A program made the translations under genes and the position numbers. Below are positions 13,261-24,752 of a DNA stretch of 64,000 nucleotides, in pieces (within the stretch, counting starts at the first letter, position 1; each line of letters starts with the position of its first letter). Below the pieces are notes generated by a model, which had not been told where the DNA came from, ran no database searches, and saw nothing but the letters and a program-made list of their open reading frames with translations. Source of the stretch: Emergomyces orientalis (Eukaryota > Ascomycota > Eurotiomycetes > Onygenales > Ajellomycetaceae); the NCBI GenBank assembly GCA_002110485.1, contig MOWL01000067.1, positions 2,852,001 to 2,916,000 of the forward strand, given 5' to 3'.

Positions 13261-14522
13261 ATGAAAACCATAAACTTCATCACAGGCAACAAAAATAAAT
13301 TAGCCGAAGTTCAAGCTATTCTCGGGGATGTCATAGAAGTGCAGAATCGGGCCGTCGACGTGCCTGAGATACAGGGCTCGATCGAAGAGATTGCAAGGGA
13401 GAAATGCCAAAGGGCGGCGGAGGCGGTATGTGGTGGAAGCTCCCTTACTCCCTTGCCCCTCCTGTTTTTTAAGCTGGTTAAGCATAAGTCGGAAATTGAT
13501 TTATTTATCAAACTACCCAGCCTAGTGTTTGTGGATACTTATCTATTCCATTGAGATCATCTTGATTAGCTGTGATTTTTATATGCATGAAGGGCAAAAG
13601 CCATCTAGCTAAATTTTGTGGCGACGAATACACAGGTACAAGGACCAGCGTTGACGGAGGATACAGCTCTAGAGTTCAATGCATTAAAAGGGTTGCCGGG
13701 TCCATATATGTAAGTAATTTCTCTGTCCTTTTCAACGTCTTCCTTATCAAGCACCAACACCCCTTGATATTCCTGTCTCTATTATACCTCATTTGTACAT
13801 TTTTTTATAACAGTCAAGCTGAAAGGCATTGGAGAAAATTTGAAACTGATAACAAAGGTATAGCAAATGGTTTCTCGAAGCCCTGGGCCACGATGGGCTA
13901 AATAAGTTGCTGGATCCATATGAGGATAAATCCATCGTAGCGGTGTGCACGTTTGCGTTCTCCAGCGGACCGGGTACGGAGCCCATACTCTTTCAAGGGA
14001 GGACTGAGGTATGCACGTTCGTTCTGCTTCCGAAGATCTCCCCACTTTCTCTCCCCCAAAACACGGAAATGGTCAGCTCGAAGGCCAAAAAAAAGAGAGA
14101 TCATGATTTCCTTTCTGACTGGCGACTTTTCATCGTAATAGGGTCGAATTGTCCCAGCCAGGGGGCCTGCGAAATTTGGTATAGTCCACCGCCCAACTTC
14201 CACTTCCCTCACCTTCCATTCTTTTTATCTAGCAAAATATGAATTGAAGGAGCTGACAATGACGTGAACTGCGTAGGTTGGGATCCCGTATTCGAGTATG
14301 AGGGGAAGACGTTTGCGGAGATGGAAAAGGACGAAAAGGTATGAAAAAAATGTCACCCCACGTCGACCACGATCAAAGCAACCCCTTTTAAAACGGTGGA
14401 TAGTTGGGGAGTATATCTGGTCATTGACGCTGAGGTTCTGCCTGACCATCTAGAACCTGATTTCCCATCGATACAAGGCGCTTGCGAAGTTGAAACAATG
14501 GCTCACGGAGACACATCCTTGA
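13261..14522 (+). CDS. HAM1: Inosine/xanthosine triphosphate pyrophosphatase (HAM1/ITPA)
   Basis: Cytosolic house-cleaning enzyme that hydrolyses ITP, dITP and XTP to the monophosphates and keeps deaminated purines out of nucleic acids. Exons 13261-13425, 13636-13709, 13864-14008, 14142-14178, 14277-14338, 14454-14522 give 183 residues, the usual family size. Motifs seen after splicing: TGNKNKLAEV at the N-terminus, LTEDTAL, GLPGPYIKWFLE, FGWDPVF and SHRYKAL near the end. The gene has five introns for only 552 coding bases; intron 1 is long (210 nt) and exon 4 very short (37 nt). The stop lies 67 bp from the stop of the convergent FAP7 gene, so the 3' UTRs probably overlap. Confidence 0.95.
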
Positions 14523-14589
14523 GATTCTCCCATTTTTGTCATAACATATGCGGTGAGAAAAGGCTGCAGGGGCCACGAGGGAGGTCCAT

Positions 14590-15415
14590 TCAACCGGAAC
14601 TTTCCGCATGGGACGCTTTCCAAGCACCTAACCAACCACCGATGCGCTCGCAATTGCTTTCAAGGTCCCCATCCTTCTCACTCGTCAATTCGACGACGAT
14701 CTCCTCATCGTATGACTGCCTAGCCTCGTCGAGAAGCACTTCGAATATTTCCGCGTCAAGGTTTTCCTGCAATTTGTTCTCCGAGTAGCCTCTGTGAATA
14801 TCATAATAGATAGATAGATAATTTATTAGTCCTTCTATCCCCTTCAGACGTCCTCCATGCCCTTGTGATGAAATCGAGGAGAAAAAAGAGTGGGAGAAAA
14901 AGAAATAGAAATATTGATTTAGCTCACCTGGCAGCCAATCGATCATACAATACAGATGTAGAAGGGCACCGGATCACCACCACAAGGTCAATCCAGGACT
15001 TGGGGAAAAGGTCGCAGGCATGCCAATCAATAAGCCACCCACCCTTTAGCACATCCTCTTCAATTGCATCGAGTAGCTACGTAACCACAATCGCATCACG
15101 CATTAGCCAACTATCCCACTACTTGCATCGGCGGTGGAACTCGGATAAAAAGAGACAGCAGAACAAGAACAAGATGATCAAGCCACCGAGAAAATAAATT
15201 TCAAAAAGAAATAGCTCCTCATATACCTTATCCTCATCCACAATATAGCTTTTCAACTCATCATCAAACCCCTCATGGCAACCTTGCTCTTTCACAACTT
15301 GGTTAATGGATAGGTGTCGCAGACCGGTTTCCTGGGCAAGCTGCTGGCAATGGACTGTTTTGCCTACGCCAGGCGTACCAGTGATGATCACGTTAGGGAG
15401 GGTCCTCATTTTCAT
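14590..15415 (-). CDS. FAP7: Adenylate kinase/NTPase Fap7 (AK6, hCINAP family)
   Basis: Atypical nuclear adenylate kinase/ATPase needed for late 20S to 18S rRNA processing on the pre-40S subunit. Exons on the minus strand 15415-15227, 15076-14928, 14791-14590 give 179 residues. Seen: P-loop GTPGVGKT near the N-terminus, the family signature WLIDWHACDLFP in exon 2, the lid-like RLAARGYSENKLQENL across the last junction, and a short acidic tail. Two in-frame ATGs (15415 and 15409) are possible starts; homologues usually begin MRTLPN, which would favour the second. TCACGTGA lies at 15598-15605, about 180 bp upstream. Convergent with HAM1. Confidence 0.94.
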
Positions 15416-16270
15416 TTGCGGGGTTGTGAGGGATCTTGTTTTGTAAGAAGGTAAGGTTTGATACGAGAGGAAGGGGAAAAAGAGTGTATGTGAGGGGAGG
15501 GAGTGTGATAAATATAGAATGTCTAGATGAAGAAGAGGGCAGAAAAAGAAAATAAAAAATATAGGGCCGTAATTTATCTGTTACGATGAATACAGTATCA
15601 CGTGAAGGTACAGGAGCAGAATTCCAAATTACGATACATAAATACAGAAACATTTCATCACAATGAAATCCAATGTTCGAAGGAAAATCAATCCGCCTTT
15701 TTTGCAGGAAATAAAAAAATATAATATATTAATAGATACAAAACATTCGCTGTATCATGCTAATCTCGTAAGTCTTTGTGGTCATTATATTTCAAAACAA
15801 AAATTTTGAACTCTAATTCGCGAAATCCCGATCTTCCCAAATAATGCTGGAAAAAGCCATCGCCTGAAATGCACCAGACCAAACCCCAAATCTAAGGGGC
15901 TTTAAAAAAAATATGGAAATGGAATTTGACGGATACGCAAAAGGAAAACCCCTCTAGCAGAGGAGCCAGCAGCACAACTGCTGGTAAATTAACAACGGTT
16001 GCAACTGCCGTGGCCTTAAACAAGTACCATGAAAAAATATTCCTAACAAATCATCACTTAGTTTATGTGGAAAATTATCCGACATGCAATAAAATGCGGT
16101 AGAAAATATGTAATGATGATAATAGAATCTCCCAGGCCGAAGGATTTATGTTTTTAGATATCAGGTTTCTGACTGTAATGTGTTTTCCCAGAGCGTTGAT
16201 GGAAATAACCTACCCTCGTTAGCAAATCCCCCCAAATCAACTGAAAAAAAGAGGAATGCTTGTATCCAAC
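15416..16270. other. Intergenic between FAP7 start and ZUP1-like 3' end
   Basis: About 0.86 kb: FAP7 promoter followed by AT-rich DNA downstream of the minus-strand protease gene. TCACGTGA is at 15598-15605. No other feature recognised. Confidence 0.5.
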
Positions 16271-18042
16271 TCACTTGAGAATTTCAAATTCCTTGTATTT
16301 TTGCAGGTAGCCGGGGCCTCGACGGTACGCCTTTATAAGACGACCCGGGTCCTGAGACTTAATGTGGTTGTTGCCGATAAGTCTCTCGATTGCTGGTGAT
16401 GTTTTGAACATAGGGTCAAAGACCAGGAGGCTGGCGCTTCCGCTTTTGCGTATTTCGTAACCAACGATTGTTAGAGAGTGGCCTAGCGTTTGTTGAATAT
16501 GAATGGTTAACGTGAAACTGCTGGTACAGAGGATGATGTTCTTGTTGCTGCTGCCTACATACCTTGATGCTGGAGATAAATGGGTGGTAGTTCTGTCTGG
16601 GTTATCCTCTCGTTATTTGCCGAGCAGCCCTGGAGGAAATACGCCAATATATCATCAAGTAGGGCATCATGGGCAGAAATATCTTGGGTAGTACCGAAGG
16701 CGCCGGCCGTGCATCTAACCCGACAGATTAGATCACTTGTTCAACAAAATAACATCCGGTTGGGGGGGATGGGGAACGTACTTAATACCCAAACTGAGAA
16801 AAAGCGCTTGAGCCTGATCAGGAGTTAGAAAAGACATGCGTGTAAACACATTAAATTCCTCAATCCTTTTCGAGTCGAGTGAATTTACCTCAGAAGTTCC
16901 AATATATTTTCTTGTTCCCTTAATACCCCCCGTTTCAATCTGTGCTGTATTATTAAAGCCCAAATCCCAAGCTTGCTCGATAAGGTCTTGTAATCGTAAG
17001 ATTGTAGGGAGTCTACCAGGAAATTGCTCGTAGCCATCCGCTTGGGTATCTTGGATATAGGAAACTAGCATTTGGATATTTCTATACCCGCAAAACCCGC
17101 CTTCTTTAGGCATCTTGAAAACATGTCTGGCTGCGGGGTTGCAGAGAAAGGCCTGCTCTACCGTTTCATCCAGTTCGCAGAGTTGAGCAAGAACGGGGAT
17201 AAGTTGTGATGTCTCATTTGCCACATATTCAACTCTGCGTAGAGTGCCATCTGGTTGAATCTGGTTTGATACGGTAACTTTTGCGCCTTCTTCCAACATG
17301 TTTCTTAGCCACGATGGCATTTGCTTTTCATGCGCGTATGGTCCTAATTCCGATCTCTGATAGGGATATAACGCCAGGTCAGAAAGAAGTCAGAGTAGCT
17401 GAAATGAGGAAAATGGAGGGGGGAAGTTACCCCAAGTCGACGCACAAAGCCTCCAGCAGTATTGTGGTGTTGTCGTTTTGATTTGCGTTTCCGGTTTTCC
17501 GATGGCCCTGATGCTGCTTTTGAATCCCTATGTGATCCTTTGCGTGAATCTTTTGGCTGAAGGATATTATCCCTATTACGAAGGGCCTTGGGTAGCTTTG
17601 TGGAAAATCGACTTTCAATATCGTCGCATATATAATCTGTATTTCCATCGCTCTCTTCCTCTGGACGTTCATCCTTGGAAACAACACCACCAGACTCTTC
17701 AAAAGCCATGCCCTCAGCCATATGAAGGTCTAGATGGCTTGAAAACTCAGCGGTGGAGATGATCTCTCCACAGCCATGAGGGCAATCAACGTAACCGTCG
17801 AGTGGATCATAATCATTTACGGATGATTCTGCAGAAGGCACAGGAGAATTCCTAATTTTGAGATCTGTGCTATGCTTCAAATTCTGGGGGATGGGAGAGG
17901 GTTCCTCAGTCGCGATGAAGGGAGACTCTCCATTTTCGGGATGGCAGAGCTCTACATGTTGGGTTAAGAAATAGGGATCGGAATCTGAAAAGTCACAAAA
18001 TGGACATGGTAGGACATTGACTTCCATGTTGTCTTGAGCCAT
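16271..18042 (-). CDS. Zinc-finger cysteine peptidase of family C78 (ZUP1/UfSP-like)
   Basis: Likely deubiquitinase or UFM1-type protease; the animal relative ZUP1 cleaves K63-linked ubiquitin chains in genome-stability pathways. Exons 18042-17431, 17356-16782, 16714-16563, 16482-16271 give 516 residues. Two N-terminal Cys/His zinc-finger-like motifs (CPFC...HVELCH at about 13-34 and CPHGCG...HLDLH at about 110-125) precede a basic Lys/Arg linker and the peptidase domain. Catalytic candidates are Cys293 in GGFCGYRN, His448 in GHSLTIVG and Asp469 in LLVFDP; the exon 3/4 junction falls just before the His motif. An in-frame upstream ATG at 18126 would add 28 residues; 18042 or the ATG at 18027 fits the zinc-finger start better. 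Ubiquitin as substrate is inference. Confidence 0.88.
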
Positions 18043-19510
18043 TAGAAAAGGCTCTTGGATAAAAGGAGGGTTTTCGATATTTATATACAGCTCCGTTGCA
18101 GCGATGCAGCAACAGGCGTTAATCACTGAGAGAGTAGCGGCTGGAGGAGCTGAATTCCCACGTCCCGTGTTGATTAGTTTTCCCCCGCAACAATTCCACG
18201 TGTAGAGATTGTGAGTGGTGAAGAGATGTTGAGGTTGAAATCGACGAAATTATTTTACTTCGTGCAGCTGTCGTAGTTGCCGTAGTAGTAGTAATGATCG
18301 AATTATATACTTTTATTTATACCAAGTCAAAAGCACATGACTGCAGAGAGGCTGCAATCTAATCTGATCAGATCTATATTGTGATACCGAAATATTCTCC
18401 CAAAAAAATACCAAAATATTCGTACAACATTCACTTCACTCCCTTTGCACACTCATTTATTACCAAGAAGATAGATGGAAATTATTCCTGTTGTTTACAT
18501 ATTACCACGTCAAATCTATTTGGTTGTGAAACAAAAACACATTTCCTGGGCATTAGCCGCATAAGTTGGGGATAGGGGCACTATTGAGGTGAGGCTTTTC
18601 AACCATTGCGCCACAACTTCTATGACAACTGACAATCTGATACCCGACATTGGCATATGCCAAAATCTCTACACATGATAGTATCTTGAATAGATAAACA
18701 CATAGGCATGGATTAGATCTATCTATCCGTAGATCCATCTGGCTGCCCCTTACATAGGTACTACTCACATAGGCAGGCCGAACTAACCCCGCGAAACAAA
18801 CAGAACAAACAGCGTGAAAATAATCCCAGATGGCAAAAAAGAAAAAAAAGGGACAGAAAAAAAAGAAAAGAAAAAAAAAAGCAACTCAGATATTGAGGAT
18901 ATAAAAAATGGAAATTTTCTTGGGTATTATTTCTATCAAGTAGCAATCAGAAGAATATTCCAACCAGCCCACGCATTGTATGCTTCATTTTTCTTCAATC
19001 TTGAGGAACTTTTTTTCTTCTTTTGGCTGTCATTTATCCCCTTTTCTATGACAAGATCTATCGTCTAAAAAGCGTATCACTATCTTCAAAAAGAAGCGAA
19101 AAAGAAGGAAAAAGAAAAGAAATTCCAAGCGGTTGCTGGCTTAGCCCGAATTGCGTGATCCACCGTGGCCGCTAAACCGACCAACCCGATTTTCGCTGTC
19201 TGTGGCAGAAGGAAAAAAAAAAAAGCACAGTCATCCATTAATTCGGTTGTGACAAGGCGCAAGGGAGCTTATTATTCTATTGCATTTTTGTAAGGTTAAT
19301 TTTACCCTTTTTTTACTCAGCTCGGGCAGTTAATATATCTTCCCTTCCCTTGTCGCCCCCCTCCTCTTCTCCTTGATACTATTTTCAGTCCTCAATTCTA
19401 TACTCTCCTCTCACCATCCCTCACACATCTATATCTATCCTGGTTAGACACCTCAATTCAAATCCAAGGCTTATGCCTTTCAGCTCCGGTTTCACCTCCG
19501 CTCACGCACG
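18043..19510. promoter_or_regulatory. Divergent region between the ZUP1-like gene and HOM3
   Basis: About 1.47 kb shared upstream DNA, AT-rich with A-rich runs at about 18835-18905 and 19085-19125 and a pyrimidine-rich leader before HOM3. CACGTG occurs about 150 bp upstream of the protease start. No gene seen except the short uORF listed separately. Confidence 0.5.
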
Positions 19511-19514
19511 ATGA
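19473..19514 (+). promoter_or_regulatory. 13-codon uORF overlapping the HOM3 start (ATGA)
   Basis: ATG at 19473 opens MPFSSGFTSAHAR and ends at TGA 19512-19514, which overlaps the HOM3 ATG (19511-19513) in the tetranucleotide ATGA. Its initiation context is weak (C at -3) whereas the main ATG has A at -3. It could tune aspartate kinase synthesis by leaky scanning or termination-reinitiation, provided the transcript starts upstream of 19473, which the sequence alone cannot show. Confidence 0.5.
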
Positions 19515-21403
19515 GTTTACTCTCACACCTAGTCATAAATGGAACCGACAACGTTCCTCTCTCCAATGGCATAACGGCGCATCCTACGGAATGGGTTGTG
19601 CAGAAGTTCGGAGGAACAAGCGTAGGAAAATTCGCGGTTGATATCGTGGATCGTGTCATATAGTAAATTGCCCCTCCCTACGAACATTGTGTGAAATCCT
19701 CCCTCCTTTTTTTGTTTCGACAATTGAATTAACTCTTTTTTTACTTCGATCTATAGCCCTAGTACCCTGACGCATAGAGTTGCTGTTGTGTGCTCTGCCA
19801 GAAGTAGTTCATCCAAAGCTGATGGGACCACGAATCGGTGAGTCACATCATATACATTTATGCATAACCCGCCACTGGATATCATACCAATTTGGAGACC
19901 CGGCTTGGTTCAATGAGTTTGCAAAGTAACAAATATCTCTTCTAGATTACTTCGCGCCGCTCGAGAAGCGGCGGAAAATACAAAGTCTACTCATTTTGTT
20001 TCCCTCGTCGACGCCGTCCGCCATGAACACGTCCAGGTCGCCAGGGACCTTGTACGAAACCCAGAACTGAAAGACCAGTTGATTAAAGCAATCGAAGACG
20101 AATGCACCCACATCCTCAAAATCCTTGAAGCCGCCCAAACCCTCGGAGAAATAACTGCCAAATGTGTAGACAAGGTGATAAGCACTGGTGAGAAACTAAG
20201 TTGTCGCATGATGGCAGCGTTGCTCCAGGATCACGGCGTCGAGTCAGAATACATCGATCTATCAGACGTGGTCTGTTTTGCGACAAATTGCCAGTCGCTC
20301 GACCAAGCATTTTATGACCGCCTGGCTGCCGCTCTGGGTGAAAAGATAAAAGCGTGCGGGAGAAAAGTGCCCGTAATCACGGGCTATTTTGGGCCGGTAC
20401 CGGGAGGTTTGCTGGACAAAATCGGCCGAGGCTATACAGATCTATGTGCCGCGCTTGTCGCGGTGGGTGTAAATGCACATGAGCTTCAGGTCTGGAAGGA
20501 GGTGGACGGAATTTTCACAGCCGATCCGCGAAAAGTACCCACAGCACGGCTCCTGTCGGCCATTACGCCCGCTGAGGCCGCTGAATTGACATTCTACGGC
20601 TCTGAGGTGATCCACCCTTTTACCATGGAGCAGGTCATCCGAGCGCGGATTCCCATCCGGATAAAAAATGTCATGAAACCCAGGGGCAACGGCACAGTGA
20701 TTTTCCCAGACCCTGCTGAGCTAGATAAGACAGCGCCGGGCCATGACCCAAAACTCTTCCGCACCCGGAACTCCAGCGTCCTATCACAGCAACAAGGCCC
20801 CAAACGACCGACTGCCGTAACGGCCAAGCACAAGATCCTCGTCATAAATGTCCACTCGAACAAGCGGTCCTTATCTCATGGGTTTTTCGCCGGCATTTTT
20901 TCTGTATTAGATAAATGGCGACTCTCCATCGATCTGATATCCACCAGCGAAGTGCACGTGTCTTTAGCGCTCCATTCAGAACTACCCTTGCTGAATGGGG
21001 TTGGCCAGGACGAGTACCAGATTATCGACGAGGATCTTCGAGGAGCTATCCAGGACCTCCGTCGGTACGGTACAGTGGATATCATTCCACAAATGGCCAT
21101 TCTGAGTCTCGTGGGACGGCAGATGAAGAACATGGTTGGCATTGCGGGACGTATGTTTTCGACACTGGGGGAGCACAATGTCAATATCGAGATGATTTCA
21201 CAAGGTAAGCAGTTCCCCCCCCCTTCCCAACCTCCTTTTAAGTCGGGTCACTGTGCCACACCTCCTTTTTGTCAGCATGCCAATCCTTCCGTTTTCAAAT
21301 TACAGGTGCAAGCGAAATCAACATATCCTGCGTAATCGAAGAGAGAGACGCAGACCGTGCAATCAACATCCTCCACACAAACCTCTTTACCTTCCTCGAT
21401 TGA
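19511..21403 (+). CDS. HOM3: Aspartate kinase (aspartokinase)
   Basis: Phosphorylates L-aspartate, the committed and feedback-regulated first step to threonine, methionine and isoleucine in fungi. Exons 19511-19662, 19757-19837, 19946-21204, 21306-21403 give 529 residues. Seen: the ATP-site motif KFGGTSVG (residues 32-39), the SxSSKADGTTN stretch, LQVWKEVDGIFTADPR in the kinase core, and two C-terminal ACT modules (VHVSLAL... and the NIEMISQGASEINISCVI segment split by the last intron), which bind the threonine feedback inhibitor in this family. It is preceded by the ATGA-overlapping uORF. A Gcn4/CpcA-type TGAGTCA lies in intron 2 at 19839-19845, directly on the splice donor. Confidence 0.96.
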
Positions 21404-23030
21404 AACGCCTACCTACATACACACGCCCTCTTTTCCATCGTCGTGGGATAAACTCTTTATGATACCTTTTTTTTTTTTTCGTTCTCTTACTATTTCCTCT
21501 TATTTTATTCTACGGCATATTTTTCCGAAGCGAAGGGATTGCAAAATAGCAACAATTGCAGAAATGCAAAAATGTATGACGAGACGAGCACTCCAACGTG
21601 AATATTTCCGAAATATATTTTGGCCAGTTCCGATTCCAACAACCGGGCATAACGGGTCGAAATATAATACACACACAAACACACACCCACATCCACACCC
21701 CAACTGATACAAACGCGCGCGCGGTTATAGAAAGTTTTTCTTCTTTCTTCTTTTTTGTTTTTTTGGGACGCCGGGATATAAAAAAGCGTCAGGAGTTTTT
21801 TCCTTCAGGGATATAGCATGGTAAAGGGATGAATTCGCGATACATCACAGTGGAACAGTGGAATGGGTTTGAGATGGCCGATACCAGAGAGACGGACACA
21901 CACACACACAGAGAGAGAGAGAATATAGTTTTACGGTGGTGGTCGAAAATGCACACGAACACGTGTTCGATGTGGCCTCGGCGCGCATTTTTACAGATTT
22001 CCTCCATTCTTTCGTGACCGGTGATTGGACAGTTTCTTCACCTCCATTTCGCCGTTGTTGGCTCGGCACTTAGGAAGGGAAGGGAAGGGAATGGAAAGGG
22101 AATGGAAAGGAAAGGGAACGGATTGGATTTTGAATCAGGTTCGGCTACGTTGATTAGGCCCGATACTTGGAGGCTCACCGCCCCAAAATAATAAAAACCA
22201 AAAACCAAAAACCAAAAAAATAGAAACGATTCGTCCATCCTCGGGACTTCAAGGCTGTCTTTTGGTGTAGACGGAACTGAATGGGTGTAATGACAATTTG
22301 CTCTTTCACTAATCAATGGGGGTTTTTTTTTTTTGGTTTTTTTGGGTTGGGCCTGGGTGGACAAGCCGCGGAGGCCGTTCGGGAAGCTTACCGGCGAAAC
22401 GATAGACAACAATAAAAAAAAAGTGTCGCCATGGAGTGGCCCCCCGGTAACGACATCATGAACTGAAAAGAACGGAAAAGGCCTGAAAAGAGACGACTGA
22501 AGGGTTTCAGGCGCTCGGTAGAGATGACTCTCTTTGCTTTTCTTTTATGCTCTTCCGTTTCGTTCTTGCTTGGGTAGACCGCAACAAAAAGCCTAGACAT
22601 GATGAACCTGCTTTCCATCCCTTCCGTTCAGGGCAAAAATTATCTTCTTCTCTTCTTCTTCTTTCTCTCTCTGCGGATTGGGTGTCCGGGGGAGAATTTA
22701 GGGGAGCATTTAGGATTGAGGCCCTAATAAGTGATTGACTTGGGGCTAGCTTTAATGTTATCCATTTCGATTCCTGATTGATTTTCGAGCAAATAGAGAG
22801 CAATGCGCGAGTAAAAGAGCGATGCTATGGCTCATTTTTTAGGGAGGGTTTTTGTTGTTATCGAATCGTTTTCCCTTCCCCCAATTTTTGCTTCCTTCAT
22901 CTGTACAGGAACTACATACATATACTGAGGTAAATATACTACTGCAAGGGCGTAGGTAACTAGCTACCTATTGGTTTTCTTTTTGTATCAAGGGGTGGAT
23001 CTTACGGGTTGGTTTACTTTTACACCATAC

Positions 23031-23070
<40 letters not shown>
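23031..23070. repeat. (CG)3(CA)n dinucleotide microsatellite
   Basis: Uninterrupted alternating purine-pyrimidine run of about 40 bases, the type of sequence able to form Z-DNA and prone to slippage. Lies in the long gap upstream of the forkhead gene. Confidence 0.95.
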
Positions 23071-23072
<2 letters not shown>

Positions 23073-23733
23073 TACTACGGGGGAAAAAAAAGCGTGAGAA
23101 AATTACTTCGAGGTGAAGATAAATAATTAAAAGGTTAACAAAAGAGAGAAGCCAACAACGACAAATCACCAACCACCGTTTCAAATCACAGCCATTTCAT
23201 CAGCCTGATTGGCGAATATTGGGGGGGAGAGGGATTGACCCGAAGCAACGAACAAGGAACGAACACCCAAGCAATAAGTCCAGCGCTAATAAAAGCCCCA
23301 AGCCAGGCGCACAGGGACAGGAGCAGGCTGATTTTGAAGTTTCACCAGGCCAAGGCCACTGAGGCCAGTGGATGGATGGATTGAGTGGATATGGGAAGCC
23401 TGCAGGAATGTATCTAAGGATATTTCCAGGCTAGCCGGATGTGTGAGTTGGCAGAGAGTTGAGGTGGAGAATAGAGAAAGTGCAAGTTTTAGGTAAGGTT
23501 AGGTTTCTGGGCCAGGAGTCATTTTTCTCATTCTTGGTTCTGGTACGGTAAACTATGGGTTGGGGCTATATTTATCCCATTTATCCCGTTATCTACCATA
23601 TATTCCCCCTTCCATCAAAAGATTGGATGAATGCAGTGAGTTTTTGGGGTGATAAGGGGAATTGAGGGAAATATACTCCGTACTTCCTATTCCAGTTGTC
23701 TAGTTAGTTGCCATTTTTTCAGGCAGAAGCCCC

Positions 23734-23753
23734 GGGGGGGGGGGGGGGGGGGG
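23734..23753. repeat. Poly-G homopolymer (20 G)
   Basis: Twenty consecutive G on the plus strand, preceded by CCC. Rare in fungal DNA; it can form G-quadruplexes and its length is error-prone in sequencing. Confidence 0.9.
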
Positions 23754-24752
23754 ATAGAATGAATGGCCTAGGTATTGTGTGTGGCTGGTTACTCTGCCTT
23801 GATTGTGTTTGTTCAACTCAACCTGATGAAAGAAAGATATTGAGGGATTGATTGAGGGATTGTGAGGGAAGAAAATAAATAAGCAAAATCACCGCGTAAT
23901 CGATATCTGGTTGTATCGGTATCGCTGTAATTTTCAACTGTCATGACGTGTCCCACCCATACCGGAGACTGGCTAACCTTGGCGCTGTGCCCGTGTGATT
24001 CTGTGCTCTCCTGGTGTATTTTTGGGTGTATTTGGCTTTTGTTTCCTCTTTCCTTGCTGGAGATCTTTTTGCTGCTCTCTTTTTCTCTTTTTGTCTTCCA
24101 TCATCATCATCATCATCATCATCATCTTCTTCTTCTTCTTCTTCAATTACTCTTCAACTTCTTGTTCATGTCCGTTAATTAGTTGGTTGTGATGCATTGG
24201 GAGTTATCCAGACTGTAGGTGTTGTAATCAGGCCTTCGCCCTCCACTTCCCTGCTGTTTCAAAACTAAACTCCCCTGTCTCTGCGCCTTATTCTCCTTCC
24301 AAGACTTCTTTCCCCTCAACTGTCCCCATCTCTCCCATCTCATCCATCATTCCATCACTCCATCACTTCTTTGTCTTCTTCCTCCACTTGAAGGCTCCAA
24401 TTTCTCCGATTGTCCCATTCTCCATTTATTCCCGCATTCGTTCCCTTCTAATTTCCTCCCCTACTATCACTTTTCCCCCATTTAGGCGCCGCCTTTCGTC
24501 TTTCGTCTGCCTTTTGGCTCTGATTCTGGTCTGTAGCTCTTCAGCTCCTCCAACGACAGCCACATCCCCGCTAGTGCAGATCTTGCCTTTCCCACAACTC
24601 CGATTTTCATTCTCTGCCTCCATCCACCAACTTCTTCTTCACCCACAAATTCATATCTCCCTCGACATCACTATATCCGCCCTTTTTTACGCGTCAAATC
24701 CCCCGCTCTCTGCCGTTTTGTCATTGTAGGCCCTGCCATCGCCTTTTTCGCG

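Larger units (their letters stand above)
21404..24752. other. Long repeat-rich intergenic region upstream of the forkhead gene
   Basis: A 3.35 kb gap, the longest between intact annotated genes here apart from the relic zone. It holds a CA/GA microsatellite (about 21896-21922), a purine GGGAA-like tract (about 22074-22120), a (CG)3(CA)n repeat (23031-23070), a 20-base poly-G (23734-23753), a CAT/CTT triplet run (about 24099-24143) and a roughly 450 bp C/T-rich tract just before the forkhead ATG. No coding region was found. A long regulated leader of the transcription-factor gene is plausible but not shown. Confidence 0.6.

Noticed and set aside
13810..13863. Upstream acceptor (AACAG at about 13814) for HAM1 exon 3
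   Set aside because: It reads into TAG before the conserved KWFLEALGHDGL; the later TATAG acceptor restores PYIKWFLE.
24388..24729. Possible 113-codon uORF before the forkhead gene
   Set aside because: The frame begins with TTG, not ATG, and lies in a pyrimidine tract; no internal ATG start was found.
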